64,000 bases of DNA, from contig CM057000.1 in assembly GCA_029891345.1 (NCBI GenBank), positions 126,331,338-126,395,337 of the forward strand, written 5' to 3'. The position numbers and the translations under genes were made by a program. Below are positions 32,163 through 44,140 of the stretch, piece by piece (the stretch's first letter is position 1; every line of letters begins with the position of its first letter). The DNA comes from Dryococelus australis. Lineage: Eukaryota; Arthropoda; Insecta; Phasmatodea; Phasmatidae. The notes under the pieces were generated by a model, which saw nothing but the letters and a program-made list of their open reading frames with translations, searched no databases and was not told the DNA's origin.

Positions 32163-32342
32163 TTGTTCATTGCATATTAGACACAATGGCGATTGTACAA
32201 TTCCTAATTCAAATAATTTTGCTTTATAACTTTCATGACCAGTTAGCATTTGGGCAACATAGTGAGTTAATGGAAACTATAAAGTAAAATTATTTGAATT
32301 GGGATTTGTACTATCGCCATTGTGTCCAATATACAATGAACC
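32163..32342. repeat. Inverted repeat, arms about 73 bp
   Basis: The left arm 32163-32236 and right arm 32270-32342 are reverse complements with only a few mismatches (for example ATTCAAATAATTTTGCTTTATA versus TATAAAGTAAAATTATTTGAAT). The spacer is about 33 bp. It starts about 80 bp after the LINE remnant. Could be a small fold-back MITE or an inverted duplication. Confidence 0.88.
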
Positions 32343-33780
32343 ATACATTTTATGGCATGCGGTGGAATAATTTGCGAATTTTGAAGAACTTAGAGTGGAT
32401 GAACTGCACAGACTTAGTGAATATGATATTCAATAGATTAAAACGAATACAGTTCTCAGATGGAGAGGCACGGTCAAGATCTTTGACGGCTTCGCTAAAC
32501 AATTGGACATTCTGCTCGAACGGTTTAATGTCTGGCTTGAAAGCGAAAAACCTTTGTAAGGGAAATGTACACTGCAGAGGACTGATAATAGAATGAGTGA
32601 AAACTAAGTATGACCATTCCATTGGAGTCAGTGATTTTGATCAGAGACATTAGGTGGACTGTGGCAATCGTGCACTCCAATTCAAATACAGCAGTTGGAA
32701 CGCAACAGGGCGTGGCAGCTCATGCTACGAACGAGACAATAAGGGAGCAGTACCCTGTGACTTCAAAGAAAGAAGTGAAGAAACTGACCCCTGGACAAGA
32801 GTTCATAGAACACAAGATAGGACTCTTGCTCTCTTTCTGGATGAAGAGGGAGTAAAACTGTAATAAATAGTTAATGTTCACAGGCAAAAAATTTGTATGT
32901 CTGAGAAATGAGTAGCGATGGACCCGACGCACTGTTATAACACTAGAAAGAAGAGAAAGATTTCGGATAATGGAAGAGATGCGAGTATTGTCCACAGCAA
33001 CAGCTACAGAAATAAGATACACCAGAAAAGGGAGCCGGATTGTGTTTCCATCTAAAGAACAGCGCGACAAGATATAACTATCAACATCCCCTGTGATAAG
33101 GACGAACTCAACGATCTTCTGAATCAGATATTTAGAAGTAGGGGAGAGAATTTAGATATAGAGGTTGTCGGAAGATATGCTATTTAAAACTATGGAGACT
33201 GAGTTTTGGCTATCAGAAAAAAATTGAAAAAATATAAGGTAGTCAGACATTTAGGGAAAGTTCCCGAGATATGGTAGGAAGGAAAGGCATCTTGCTTCCA
33301 GCCAAAGGAAAGGCCCTGATGGCCGAGCAGGAGGATGATCAAAGATACCTACTTTCCACTCAGGATCATATGTTCAAATGGGGAGCTATGAAAGATATCG
33401 TCTGGAATGATAGATAAGTATATTGAACCAAAAGACAAACTACCTCAAAGTGATCGAGACAAGAAAGGTCTCATGGCCTACTCAATTTGAGTACAGTTAC
33501 ATGGTGGCAAAGAAGGAGTGGGCCATGGAGGCACGTACTAGTAGCAGCCTGTTGATGAAAAACTAGAACTTGCAGGCCAGTGAGCAGGCTGCTCCTGCTT
33601 GAGCCAGGCACTATTCTGTCACCTGTACTGCATATCCACACTTGTGGCAGTAGCACTACCACCAGGGTGCCAACATCCTCCTACATAATAGGACAATTAG
33701 GCAGATTCCATTGGAGTCCAGTAGCCCCTTAGCGATGGCCAGTCGCGTCCAAGATCCTGGTTCAGCTACCTTTATGTAGA
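32343..33780 (+). other. Unrecognised stretch, possible LINE ORF1 remnant
   Basis: Several broken plus-strand frames lie here. At about 33010-33080 the translation EIRYTRKGSRIVFPSKEQRD resembles the (R)xTRKGGxxxxxxSxExRxK segment found in ORF1 proteins of R1-type LINEs, and KDELNDLLNQIF follows in the same frame after about 10 codons. No zinc knuckle was found. The order (ORF1-like downstream of an ORF2 fragment) would require a separate copy. Weak. Confidence 0.25.
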
Positions 33781-34199
33781 AAAGTGTGAGGCACCTCCAG
33801 ACGGTAGTGTTATTGATCCGCAATCTACATGCAGACTCTCCAACAAGGAGCCACTCGGTAAGCGTAACATGAGAGGGGGCGAAAAGGGTGGGGTGAGATA
33901 AATTGGACGGGGGAGGCAGAAGAAAACAGTGGAATCACAGACACAGAAAGGAGGGCAATATCTCCTCGAGTTCCGCAGACAACCAAGACTTAATTTAAAC
34001 ACAAAGCTATGCACACAAACTGACTTGACCGTCGAATATATTGATACAAAAAAAAAAAAAAACAAATGTGAACTATAGATGTCAAATGGTCCAACATATA
34101 TTTTCAAATTATATATAAACCTTTCAAATGACTGTTTTATAGATAACTATCAGTCACCAGCAATGCCATGATATAAATGCGTCATCTCTTTCGATAAAC
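33781..34199. other. Spacer with poly-A run
   Basis: Poly-A at about 34049-34063. A 111-codon minus frame (33772-34107) has no motif and reads poly-Phe through that run. Confidence 0.5.
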
Positions 34200-35205
34200 A
34201 CTGTGACCCCTTAATGCGTCACCACCCAGTTTGTTTACTCTACTGTGTACTTAAATTTTTGTTTCCGAGAATTTTGCTTTACCCTAAGAGTAACTTTTCC
34301 TTGTGTCGCTGCAGATTTGAGCGAATTAGTTATTTTCAGTTTAAGCTTACTTTTGCTCTTACTTTTCCAACGTTATTTTGACTACGATCCCTTATAATTT
34401 ATTCGCATTTAGTCTTTTGGTAACCTTATTCTGTGTTGCAAGTATGTTTTAGCCATTATCGTTCCCTTTTTGCCTCTTTTTGGAAAGTTAGTATCCCTGT
34501 TCGTTTAATGTGTGTGTTGGTGTTCTGTGGTCGCGTCTTCATCTTATTACCTTTTGTTTGACGTTCTGCATTTTGTATTCCCCTTTCTGGGAATGTATTT
34601 TGCCCCTTCGTGGAAACGTTTTGTGCATTCCCTGCACCTAACAGAGTTTATATTTTTGAATTGCTAGATGCATGAGTAAATGAGTGTAGATTTTCCCGAG
34701 TCACTGTGTCTGCGACTAATGCCTGGTGCGTATGCTTGTTTATGTAAATTAGTAAGGTTTTATTTCTGCATATGTGGTATAATATGTTTCTAACAGATTA
34801 CTTCTATCTTTACTCACAGTTTCATTTACACGAAACAAATTTCTGAATTTTCTCGCCATTTACAAGCAATTTTTAATACAAGTTAATATTTACTGTCAGT
34901 TTATTATTGTATAATATTTAATTTTGTGATGAACCATTTTCCCTATAGAGTTTGCCCTAAAAGTTAGCGACACGACTATTAATCGACATTCAGTGCTATC
35001 AAGTTATATTTATTGGTAAATCGCCATTAAAAACCTGTCCATTAAGTTCGTGGTTTTTATAATTTATTCTTGAGCAAAATGTAATTTTAGTTAGTATTAA
35101 TTTTGTGTATTCGAAATACTGTACTTTGTTTCGATTGGCGACTCTCCGAATCGATTATCGCTAAAGCTCACTCTCGTCAAGGTCACATTCCTCCTACAAT
35201 TACCT
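34200..35205 (+). mobile_element. Possible solo-LTR-like remnant
   Basis: It starts TGTGACCCCTTAATGCGTCAC, similar in form to the start of the LTR at 44519 (TGTGACGG...CCGTCAC). It is followed near its end by TAATGGCGTGACA, reminiscent of a TGGCG..TGACA primer-binding site used by some Ty3-type elements. No second LTR, gag or pol is present. Low confidence. Confidence 0.22.
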
Positions 35206-36114
35206 AATGGCGTGACAAACATCTTCTTAAATGCACCTTCGGCTTCACCTTTCTTTGATGCGATACTACTCTTTTTGCCGCTGCGGGTGGATAGTTTTGA
35301 AGAATATTTTTACCGTCATGTTTTCCAGTAATTTGTTTTGAGCGATGTTCATATTGCGTGTTTTTTTTTTTATTCCTTAGCGGTCCTTGTTCGGCGCCTC
35401 GTTGCAGCCCTAGAATGAGAGCTTGATCTGTTCGCTCGATGTTCCAGTCGTGGCTATGAAAATGCTATTGAAACATCCTCTCGTGATGTCGAACTTGATT
35501 TAACTGCTGTAGCCGCCGGATCGTCCCATCGTGGGATACTTTCCGACTTTCAGGACAAACAAAATTTATTTTGTTTCGTAGTTAGAAATTTGTGCATGTG
35601 TTGTTAACCAGGCCTTCGTGAACTTTTGAAACATGAACACTTAACAATTTACCGCCCTGAACATTTAGTTTTAATGCAAATTCGGACTTCCGCCAATCAC
35701 TTGAAAATACAAGCACCAAAGAAAATTTTAATTTAAAGAAATGAGAAGAAAAACGTATCATATTTAAACTGACCTTGTAGGCAAGGTCAGCCATCCATAT
35801 TGTTTCTTGTGTAGTTTTGTAACGAACTTAGTATTATGATAAGTAATTAAGGGGATCCCCGAATTATGGTTTATCAAAGTAAACGTAAATTTTTTATAAA
35901 ATATTCAGATCAAAACAAAGATGAACAAAATTTTACAAACGAACATACATACCAAATGTGGATATTTTGAGAGATTAACTCGTGACAAGTTTTTAACTTA
36001 TTTTGAGTTAATATATATGGATAAATTATTATTAACCTTTACAGTATTTATCTTTGTTATCTTGTTGAAGACAATAAAAGGTGTTTCTGTCTTTCCTCCC
36101 GAGATACTGTTTTC

Positions 36115-36116
<2 letters not shown>
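35206..36116. other. AT-rich spacer
   Basis: No supported feature. Frames at 35582-35794 (minus) and 35921 onward (plus) have no domain. Confidence 0.5.

Positions 36117-36201
<85 letters not shown>
36117..36201. repeat. (TA)n microsatellite, about 84 bp
   Basis: Uninterrupted TA dinucleotides. It is read as Ile-Tyr repeats in the 109-codon frame 35921-36250, which is therefore not a gene. Confidence 0.97.
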
Positions 36202-36203
<2 letters not shown>

Positions 36204-37181
36204 AGTTAACCCCACTCCCTGAAAATGATACAATTATGCTTTACATATAATTGGAAACCAAACTTTTGAATTTACTTTTTTTTTTTTTTTGGCTCAAGAA
36301 ACACAGTAGATAACTTTAACCTCTATTGAAATACTTAAACAATAAATTGTAATAGATACATGAGATCTCACGAGCTCGGTCTGGTTGTTTCATTCCTTTT
36401 TGCATGTTATGTGTAATTTTAGTGTGCACACACGTAACCATCAAGGTCCATTATTCCGACGACTTGTGTCTATGCTGTGGATCATTCTGAAATTGGGGGT
36501 TTTGGTATAGCCCTGTGCCTTTACCCTCGTATATGGTACAACACGTGCTAACTAGGTGCTATAAAACTTAAACTTCCAGCTGGTAGCATAGCTCTTTAAC
36601 TATAAATAATTTCCTACCTTGAAGTCTGAAGGACCTTTCTTTCACCACACTTTTCCCTCATCGGACACTTCATTCTCCTTACATTCTCATGAGCTTCGTA
36701 ATATTTCTCAAGACAGCGACATATACAATACTTTATTTAAATTGAAAGTATGTCAATTGCAGACAAGTAAGGCCATAGCCATAAAAAATTGCAGCTCAAA
36801 AGTTTTGATTGAAATATGAAGAGTTTAAACGAAATGGCAAATATGGGGTTTATTATTACACTCTCGATGGGCACACGTATATAGTAATGCCTTTAGCACC
36901 ATTTTTTTTTAATGTTTGGTTTCACTTTTAACTGAATTTGGTTAGGGAGCACGCCCCAACAGAAATATCACTAACACGAAAGTTGGTTCAACAAAAATTA
37001 CAGAAAATTCAGCACTCTCTACAGGCTACCACGTAAATTCGCGGATACTGACAGCACCACACGAATCTGTGATCAAAACTAAGTAGAAAATACTCTTTGG
37101 TAAGAATTTATAAGGTCCTTCGTTTACGAGAAAAAAGACAAAGGTCCATAAACCATCGTAGCAAACATGTGGTATTCCAAT
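36202..37181. other. AT-rich spacer
   Basis: No gene or repeat supported. Poly-T at about 36277-36290. Confidence 0.5.
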
Positions 37182-37421
37182 TATAGGCTGATCACGGTAA
37201 AGTGAGCACTTTTGAGGCCCTAGTTACTTTTTCCTTTCAGCCATGTCTTATCCATTAACCACATTTATAAATAAATACTGCCTTGTAAGTAATAAAGAGT
37301 GTGTGCATATTCCACTACACTGGGAAGTTTACGTCCAAGGCTAAAATAAAACACATTTTTTGACCATTATTTCAAATGAGAGGGCTTTAGAAAGTGCTCA
37401 CTTTATCGTGAACAGCCTATA
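37182..37421. mobile_element. Short MITE, family M1
   Basis: Ends TATAGGCTGATCACGGTAAA..GTGAGCAC and GTGCTCACTTTATCGTGAAC..AGCCTATA are reverse complements. GAGGCCCTAG follows the left end, as in the other M1 copies (AAGGCCCT). Confidence 0.92.
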
Positions 37422-38050
37422 ATATATGAATGTGCCAAAGAGGCCATGTAGTTCACATTGTTATACACCCCCTAAGTGGGATATGATTCAATAGGTTCAA
37501 GTAGGGCAGATCAGGAAGGGTAGTCAAGGTAATATTTAATAATCTCCTAAGCCTAGAGGATCTTTCCTAAGACTAATTAGCAATATATATTGTGATGTGG
37601 CTAGAGAGGTTAGGGGTCGAGGTAGTGTTATGGACAATCAAGTAATGGAGGACAAGGTTAAGAGGTTCCGGGCTTGATATTTCACCCTTTCATGAAGAGA
37701 CTTACCCCCAATCGCTGCTCGGTGATCACTACTCAGGAGAACCGACGCCGACTGTCGCACCGACCCTTAGCTGTCGTGTCCACAACACTTCTCGTTCACG
37801 CCCGCCTTCACCGATACCCTCGAATCTCATTGGCTCTCCCTTGTAGCCTGGGCGGAGTTACTGACGTTAGATGTTGACGAAATTGCCGCATCCCCACTGT
37901 GTCAGCCAGACCCTATTTTTTTTTCTCCAAACTTCTGTAGATTCTTGCACATTCCGTCGTTGCGACACCGTCCCTGTTGTCCGAGAGTACCGTTGCCCGT
38001 ATTCCAGTCTTGCCCAGCCTCGCTTCTTGTGTCGTGATCGTAACAGCATG
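37422..38050. other. Spacer upstream of transposase remnant
   Basis: GC content rises after about 37700. Opposed long frames here are on the shadow side of the transposase or upstream of it. The region 37700-38050 may be the untranslated flank of the transposon. Confidence 0.4.
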
Positions 38051-38051
38051 C

Positions 38052-38831
38052 AGCGAGTACTGGTATGTGGCAATGGCCATGGGCGCATCCGACGGCCAAG
38101 CGGGACGTGCGGTGCAATTGTATGCTTACCGCTAACCCAACAGACGGCATACAAGCGTGAATGTGTTTCACTGGTTGGGTTTACATTACCGGGAAACTGG
38201 TCAAATGGGGCCAGCACCGCGCGCGGGTGCAGGAAGGCCACGCACAGCATGAACACTGAAGGTTGAGAATGCTGTACTACACTCTAAGAAATTATTCGGA
38301 AATTTGCCATACCAGTGTATACGATTAGTTATGTTTTTCCCTATGCATTCATTGTAGCGTTCCTGCATTTGCTCACGAAACAGTCAAATGCGTAGGGAAG
38401 TTCCCAACTTTTTGCAGTAGCGACGCTAAATATTCCTGTGTCTGGAGCTTGTTGTGTGGTAATATTACCGTAAAGTGTTCAGGTTAAAACTTCTATTACA
38501 GTTTAGAAAGTTCACCAGAAATTATTTTACACTATAACTGCTCTTCAACAGGCACTAGAGCGTAGCACACGTGACGTTGCGCGGGCAAGGGACGTGTCAA
38601 TATGGATAGTACAGCAGGTTTTGCATGATGAGGTTCTGTCACACATACTATTACGCTGTAGCGCAGCATCTGCAGCCAGATGACCCCACCGCACCGTATA
38701 CAGTCCCGACAGTTGCTTTTGCAACAACACGAAGTGGACCAGGATTTCGTCAGTTACATACTGTGGACCGATGAGCATGTTTTACACATGAGGATATCAC
38801 AAACTTTTACAACAACCACCTTTGTGTACCT
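38052..38831 (+). pseudogene. Tc1/mariner-related transposase (DUF4817-like N terminus), split by a MITE
   Basis: The first part (38052-38278) reads EYWYVAMAMGASDGQAGRAV then QLYAYR*PNRRHTSVNVF and GRPRTA*. This fits the helix-turn-helix N terminus of insect transposases in which (Y)xxMxxxYGxxxGNxxxAxxLYxxRFPxRRxPSxxxF and a GRPRT linker are usual. Two in-frame stops are visible. A family C MITE then fills 38280-38536. The protein resumes with ERSTRDVARARDVSIWIVQQ then VLHDE (STRxLAxxxGxSxSxVxRxL), and, in another frame, LLLQQHEVDQDFVSYILWTD then E, whose ILWTDE is the first catalytic Asp block. Nothing after about 38831 continues the catalytic domain. Non-functional. It is older than the MITE inside it. 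Confidence 0.82.
38280..38536 (+). mobile_element. CACTG-ended MITE, family C, nested in transposase
   Basis: From CACTCTAAGAAATTATTCGG to TTATTTTACACT. Same internal order as the copy at 17557 (CCCTATGCATTCATTGTAGCG, CAAATGCGTAGGGAAGTTCC, GTGTGGTAATATTACCG, AGTTTAGAAAGTTCACCAG). Flanks read continuous transposase sequence. Confidence 0.85.
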
Positions 38832-39048
38832 AATACCCCACATCATTTTAAATGCTTTAATGACGTGATTATCGCAAACTAAGTGGCAGTGCGCTTTTTT
38901 ACCAAAGAGTATTTTATATTTTGTTTTGATCACAGATTCACGTGATGCAGTCCCTATCCGCGAATCACCTAACAGCCTGTGTATTAACACTGGTGTTATG
39001 GATCTTCAAAGAATAAATATCATGAACTAATAAAATCTACACTGTAAG
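38832..39048. other. Spacer
   Basis: Short AT-rich stretch; no feature supported. Confidence 0.4.
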
Positions 39049-39160
39049 AATTTTTTCTGGCAAACTTCCGAGCATGTAATAGAAATGTTCAACCTTTACA
39101 CAGTGTGGAAGAGTTACCATACGTTAGTGCACAAATACGGAAGTGTTTAACACAGCTACT
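39049..39160 (-). mobile_element. CACTG-ended MITE, family C, fragment
   Basis: CACTGTAAGAATTTTTTCTGG, CAAACTTCC, ATAGAAATGTTCAACCTTTAC and GTGTGGAAGAGTTACC match the reverse-orientation copy at 42393. Only this end is present. Confidence 0.65.
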
Positions 39161-40221
39161 ACTTGGATTTGGTAATAACAGTACCCATTTGGCTGTTTCG
39201 TTTACCTGTTCAGGAGCGCTACCACGTGTGTGTAACGAATAACTTCACTTACGACAGTTTTCGTGTCATTCCTAAACACTGGTGGGGTAAATTTCTGAAC
39301 TATTTCGTAGAGTGTACAGACGTGACCAGTTTTATCAGCATAACGTTGATCGTAGCATCGGGGCAAGTTCAGCACGCACATTTTCATGGAAAGGTTGCCG
39401 CGATATCACGGAACACCTACACTTGTTTCTGATGCCTTGGTTTGGACTGCTGACACTCCGCACAACACTTGCAGAATGTTTTAATACCATTAAGCTACCG
39501 AGCCACCTGAATTCACGCGCATCACGTCGTATTCGTACCACGTGTGTACCAACGATTGAGTTGTGATAACATGAAATTATAAGAGATCGGAAATCTCGTG
39601 GAACTGTATATCCGCAAAAAAACATTTTCGGTCCCGCTTATCTTAGAAATTATTATAGGATTCACGCCGAAGCCCCAACCTGAAGACTAGTCACAAGACG
39701 TTGACAACTCAGCAAATATCACAATGTTTTTCAGACCCACCACTAATTCAGATGTAATTACGCGTGTCTCAATTTCTCTTGCAACCTTATTTAATAATAA
39801 TTTCCCAGCATCAAAGAGACGTCCTACCAATTATCCACAGAGAAATGGAAATGCAAGAAACGGATTAAATACCAACACAGTCGACTCAATTATGTTTCGG
39901 TTTTAAGGGCTAATTTAATGCCTGTTTTCGGGGGGAGGGGGTGGATGAGCGGAGAATCACTTCGAAGGGCTTAAATTCTATTTAACCATATATATATACC
40001 CCCCCCCCCCCTACACACATACACACACACAACTGCTAGACCGCCGCGTCTCTGCGAATATCTAGGTTCCACTTTGTGTTTGAGGAGCAGCTGGCTTGGG
40101 AACGAAGCCTTCTTCCCATTGCTAACGAACTCGGGTTTATAGGCAAAACAACAGACTGAACGAAGTAGCGTAAATGCAACACAAGGAAACAACTATACTC
40201 CATTCACGGTTTCGCCAGCCT
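39161..40221. other. Spacer with microsatellites
   Basis: (TA)n, poly-C and (CA)n occur together at about 39988-40031. Opposed frames of 84-96 codons at 39312-39625 show no domain. No gene supported. Confidence 0.5.
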
Positions 40222-40600
40222 TCTTGAATCAAACCTTTGAAAAATCTCCCTATGTACGGCGTGCTTGGTTGTTTCCGACATACGCCCTGTACCACAAGAG
40301 TTTTATACTTGTGTTCATAAAAATTACTTTTTTTTCTGTTGAATAGAAATGTTACTCATATTTTATCTATAAATTATAATGCTCCATTTATAAATAATTC
40401 GAATAAAAACAGTGAGAAAACATGTGTGTTGGTAGCGCCTAGTAAGAAATAGTTCTTATACAAAATACTGTCACAACAGATTGCGCACGAATCCCGGTGC
40501 GTTGTCCCCCTGGTGTAGGCTTTCAGGCTCAGTTAAGTTTAGTTTGCACGAGGCGGAGGAATATCCTGGAAGTAGAACTTTAGTAGGGCTTCAAAAAAGG
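40222..40600 (+). mobile_element. Dispersed repeat family D, long copy
   Basis: Starts TCAAACCTTTGAAAAATCTC and ends AACTTTAGTAGGGCTTC, in the same order and strand as 19831-20200. Shared blocks include CCTAGTAAGAAATAGTTCTTA, TGCGCACGAAT, GGTGCGTTGTCCC and AGGCGGAGGAATAT. Confidence 0.85.
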
Positions 40601-40757
40601 CCGAAGATACCGTAAATCAACTATAACATTTTTTTTGACAGGCTCAATAATCGGCAGTGTTCCAGATGAAAGTTACAGCCTCACATTTAAGAGTATTCAG
40701 AGGTTCCACAATAACAGCATATTCACGTATAAATCTTGCATGGAACTCTTTCACGCC
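40601..40757. other. Short spacer
   Basis: Between repeat D and the SINE; nothing recognised. Confidence 0.4.
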
Positions 40758-41068
40758 GAAGGGCCACAATGGCTGAGAGGTTGGAATGCTCGTCTCCCAC
40801 CGAGGCCAACTGGGTTCTATCCCCGGCCGGTTCACTCCCGATTTTCGCAAGTGGGAATCGTGGCGGACGATGCCGTTGGTCGGTGGGTTTTCTCGGTGAG
40901 AAGGGGGGGTGTCTCCCGTTTCCCCCGCCCTTTCATTCTAGCGCTGCTCCATACTCACCCAACTTCGCCCTCATCGTTTCTCAAGTCCTCGCCGTTAAGA
41001 GCCGCCCAAATCTCTTCACTCGCTCACTCACTCACTCACTCATTCACTCACTCACTCACTCACTCATT
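40758..41068 (+). mobile_element. tRNA-derived SINE, family S1, with (CACT)n tail
   Basis: Head GGGCCACAATGGCTGAGAGG (A-box-like TGGCTGAGAGG). The B-box position reads TGGGTTCTATCCC. The body is as in the 22336 copy, ending CCGCCCAAATCTCTTCACTC. The tail is (CACT)n to about 41066. The fullest copy in the window; the 174-codon frame 40635-41159 reads straight through it and is not a gene. Confidence 0.92.
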
Positions 41069-41894
41069 TCCATCACATAACACACGGAGTTTACGTGTGG
41101 TCGCATCTTGCTCACCCGCGGTTTCGAACTCTACCGCAAGTTACACAAGCATCGTTTGACGACAATCGTCGTGTTTCGCCTCACATAGCTGTCTATACCC
41201 AAGCCTTGGCATCTGATTGCCATCTTTCTGTAGTCTGAATATTAGCAACCAAGATTTTGCAATGACGATCGTAGTAACACTTGTTACTAGCGGGACTTGT
41301 TTTACACAATATTTAAAACTTTTTTCCAGGCAGTCAATCCACACAACCGGACTTCCTTCTTCTTCTTCCTTCTGCCAAACTTGAAAAATGCTCTGTTTTA
41401 ATTGAAATACTTATTCTAACATTTCCTCCAAATATCATAGACGTCAGCAAAAATATCTGTAAAGAATGCGGTTGCGGTTATTGACCTTGCTCAGAGAGGT
41501 AGAACGGAGGTGGGGAAGGTCTAGCGAGCCAATCACAGCTAAGCAACAGTGCAACCGATATCTACTGTACAGTCTGTGCACATGACAACGCGCTTGTCAT
41601 CCAACTCGTCAGTCTTGCGGGAGGCATCCGCTAAAGAGTAAGTCATAGCATGTTTGAGGCAAAAAGTTCTACCACTCATAATGAAGACCGGGAAATTATC
41701 GGTAATAAAACTGCAGTCTTTGATAACGAGAAAGTTTCTGGAAGGCGCACTTATCCCATGCAAAATGCCAAGAAATAGCAGCAGCTGCGATAGGGAAAAT
41801 CAGTGTCGACAGCGTGTAAAATACGCCAGGAAATCAGTGTACCAAAACTAACAGATTAAAATGTATTTACATTGAGGAAAAAACGAAATACGAG
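41069..41894. other. Spacer
   Basis: No supported gene. Frames of 65-74 codons without motifs. Confidence 0.45.
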
Positions 41895-42138
41895 TATAGG
41901 CTGTGTACGGTAAAGTGAGCACTTTCTAAGGCCCTGATAAAATTTTCCGTTAATCCAAATTCTATCTTCCTGATGCTTTTTAAAATAAACATTGCAATTC
42001 GACTAATAAAAACAATGTATACATTTCGCCACCATCAAAATTTAATGCCTGAGGCTGCAATAATATATATATTTATTAGCGGTTAATGCCTGTTGTGGGG
42101 GCCTTAAAAAGTGCTCACTTTATCGTGTGCAGCCTATA
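41895..42138. mobile_element. Short MITE, family M1
   Basis: Ends TATAGGCTGTGTACGGTAAA..GTGAGCAC and GTGCTCACTTTATCGTGTGC..AGCCTATA. Note GTGTAC/GTGTGC at both ends where other copies have GTTCAC, so the two ends of this copy share a variant. Confidence 0.92.
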
Positions 42139-42392
42139 GCAGAAAAAAGTTTGGGGCAACGTTGTTCGAGGCACAATTCAAAACCTTTGTGCAAACGAAA
42201 AATAAGTACCTTAAAAAATAGCTGCTCTTTTTTATGCGAAAATAAAATAATGCTTCATGGTAAACAATATTGATTATGAAGAATAAGTGTCTAAAGCATA
42301 ACTACTTTGCATTGTTAAATGCCAACGCCCAGCCACCAAGTATTATGTAGACGAACTTCTTGAAGCATGTGGCCACGAAGTAGCTACACAGC
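42139..42392. other. Short spacer
   Basis: Nothing recognised. Confidence 0.4.
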
Positions 42393-42662
42393 AAAAATTT
42401 TTTCTAGTATACTTCCTAAACTATAGTGGAAGTTTTTAACCTATACAGTGTATGGTAATAGTACCACATATAAGGCTGAAAATCTGGGAATGTTCAGCAT
42501 CGGTACTATACAAAGTTGGGAACTTCCCTACGCGTTTGGTTCTTTCCTGAGCAACTGTAGCAACGTTACCATGCATGTGTAGGGGAAATATTTTACCATT
42601 CGCGCTTTGTCACTGCACGTATACACTGAAAAGGTTAAATTTATAAATAATTTCTTAAGAAT
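42393..42662 (-). mobile_element. CACTG-ended MITE, family C, reverse copy
   Basis: Reverse-strand order of the family: CTTCCTAAACTATAGTGGAAG, AACCTATACAGTGTATGG, AACTTCCCTACGCGTTTGG, CTGAGCAACTGTAGCAACG, TACCATGCATGTGTAGGGGAA and CACGTATACACTG. Confidence 0.82.
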
Positions 42663-43784
42663 GTAGGATGCTGCAATATCAATCTAATTTGCAATGCCGT
42701 AGGATACATCTGGAACACTGTCGAGTCTCGTGTAGCTGAGATAACGTAGCACAAAGAGCCGATGAGATAAAAGTGTTGCAGGAGAGGATCAGTAAAAGTC
42801 TGGATATTAGCTGTCACATGTAAAAAGAAAAGAAGCTGAATATTGTAGCAACGATCGTTGCATGGAAAAAGAAGTATAAAAATGTGTAATAAGTGTGGGT
42901 GGTGAAAGCTATAGATGTAGTGATAGCAACTGTATTGATAAACTTACAGATGGCGCACTTTCAGGAGTCGAAGATCTTGCGTAAAAAAAAGGGCACGTTT
43001 TAAACGACTGCGATTTTACTAACGGTGTACATTTATAAAGTGTTACTGATGTCTGGAGTGATGTGTAACATTTACCTGCGTGTCTTGAAATTGCGTCTTT
43101 TGAGAAGTCTTATAATGAAACACAACCCAATCTTCTGGGAGACCGATTCCACGCAACATTTCTTAACAGGTGTGCCTTTATTAATATCATTTTCCTTGTG
43201 GTAACAGTTTCAATCATGTTTGTCTGGCTCCAGTTTTGCTCCTATCGATTATTTTCTTCTTAATAGGAATTATGTACCATTTTTAGCAAATGTTTTAAAT
43301 CGTATTAGCGTGAATGGCAGTTTACGTATTGCTCATAATTTGAACGCAATTTATTATTAATACAATATAATTTTTACTGGGGTTAGTTTTTGTTGGTATG
43401 TCAAATGGATTTATATGAATGTTTTATTGTGCATATTGTTTATGTTGTTCCAGATACGTAGATTGTCCTCTCTCACATCTATTACTTTACATCAGGTAGA
43501 TGTTTTCATGTCACTCCAACAAATCTATCTTTATTCACTGAAAAGTTTAAAAGGTTTTCTGATGTTATAACTGTATTAGCCTCGAATGCACTTTATAACA
43601 AATGCCACTCTCATGGATCTGTATACTGGGGAAGAATTAAACTATTGAACTATCGTGTGGCATATGATAAATTATAAGGAAACAACACTGCCGTTTTTTG
43701 ACATTCCCGAACGTGTGGGAGATGTTCCATGGTATTTTCTTACTAAGTGTACCTCTCTATCCCCTGCACGCGTCGTGCGAGGAT
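42663..43784. other. AT-rich spacer
   Basis: About 1.1 kb without a supported feature. Confidence 0.5.
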
Positions 43785-44012
43785 TGGAAGAGTGAGGGAG
43801 CGAAGAGATCATCGAGGTCTCGAGAGCTGACGAAGGTGAAAAGAGGTGAGTAAGGAGCAGCGCCGAAACGAAGGTTCTGGAGAAACGGGATATCCCCGAG
43901 AAAACCCGCTGACCAGCGGGCGTCGTTCGGCACGACTCCCGCATGCGGGCATCGAACCCGGTTCGCCCAGGTGGGGATTCAAGTGGTCTGACCACTACAC
44001 CACCGCGGCTCC
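43785..44012 (-). mobile_element. tRNA-derived SINE, family S1, reverse copy
   Basis: On the minus strand it begins GGAGCCGCGGTGGTGTAGTGG (A-box TGGTGTAGTGG) and has GCGAACCGGGTTCGATGCCC (B box GGGTTCGATGCCC). The body follows: GTCGTGCCGAACGACGCC, GGCGGGTTTTC-like sequence, TTTCGGCGCTGCTCC and CTCTCGAGACC. Both Pol III boxes look intact. It produces the 132-codon minus-strand frame 43672-44070. Confidence 0.9.
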
Positions 44013-44140
44013 AGGAGTGGAATAGCTTCACCTTCCCCTCACGGGATCGTCTGTTAACTTGGTCGCGCAATAATTTGAACCTTCCTTGACGTAGAGAATT
44101 ATCACGGTTTACTAATCAATGACTCCACAAAGAAGATCAT
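44013..44140. other. Short spacer
   Basis: Between the SINE and the M2 MITE; nothing recognised. Confidence 0.4.

Noticed and set aside
34200..35205. Confident LTR retrotransposon call
   Set aside because: Only a TGTGAC start and a primer-site-like end were seen; kept as a low-confidence feature only.
35921..36250. 109-codon frame
   Set aside because: A third of it is Ile-Tyr repeats from the (TA)n microsatellite, and no domain is present.
37867..38266. Opposed frames of 129-131 codons
   Set aside because: The transposase signal is in a third frame on the plus strand; these are shadows of its GC-rich sequence.
40635..41159. 174-codon plus-strand frame
   Set aside because: It reads straight through the S1 SINE and its (CACT)n tail (Leu-Thr-His-Ser repeats).
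43672..44070. 132-codon minus-strand frame
   Set aside because: It is a translation of the reverse-strand S1 SINE.
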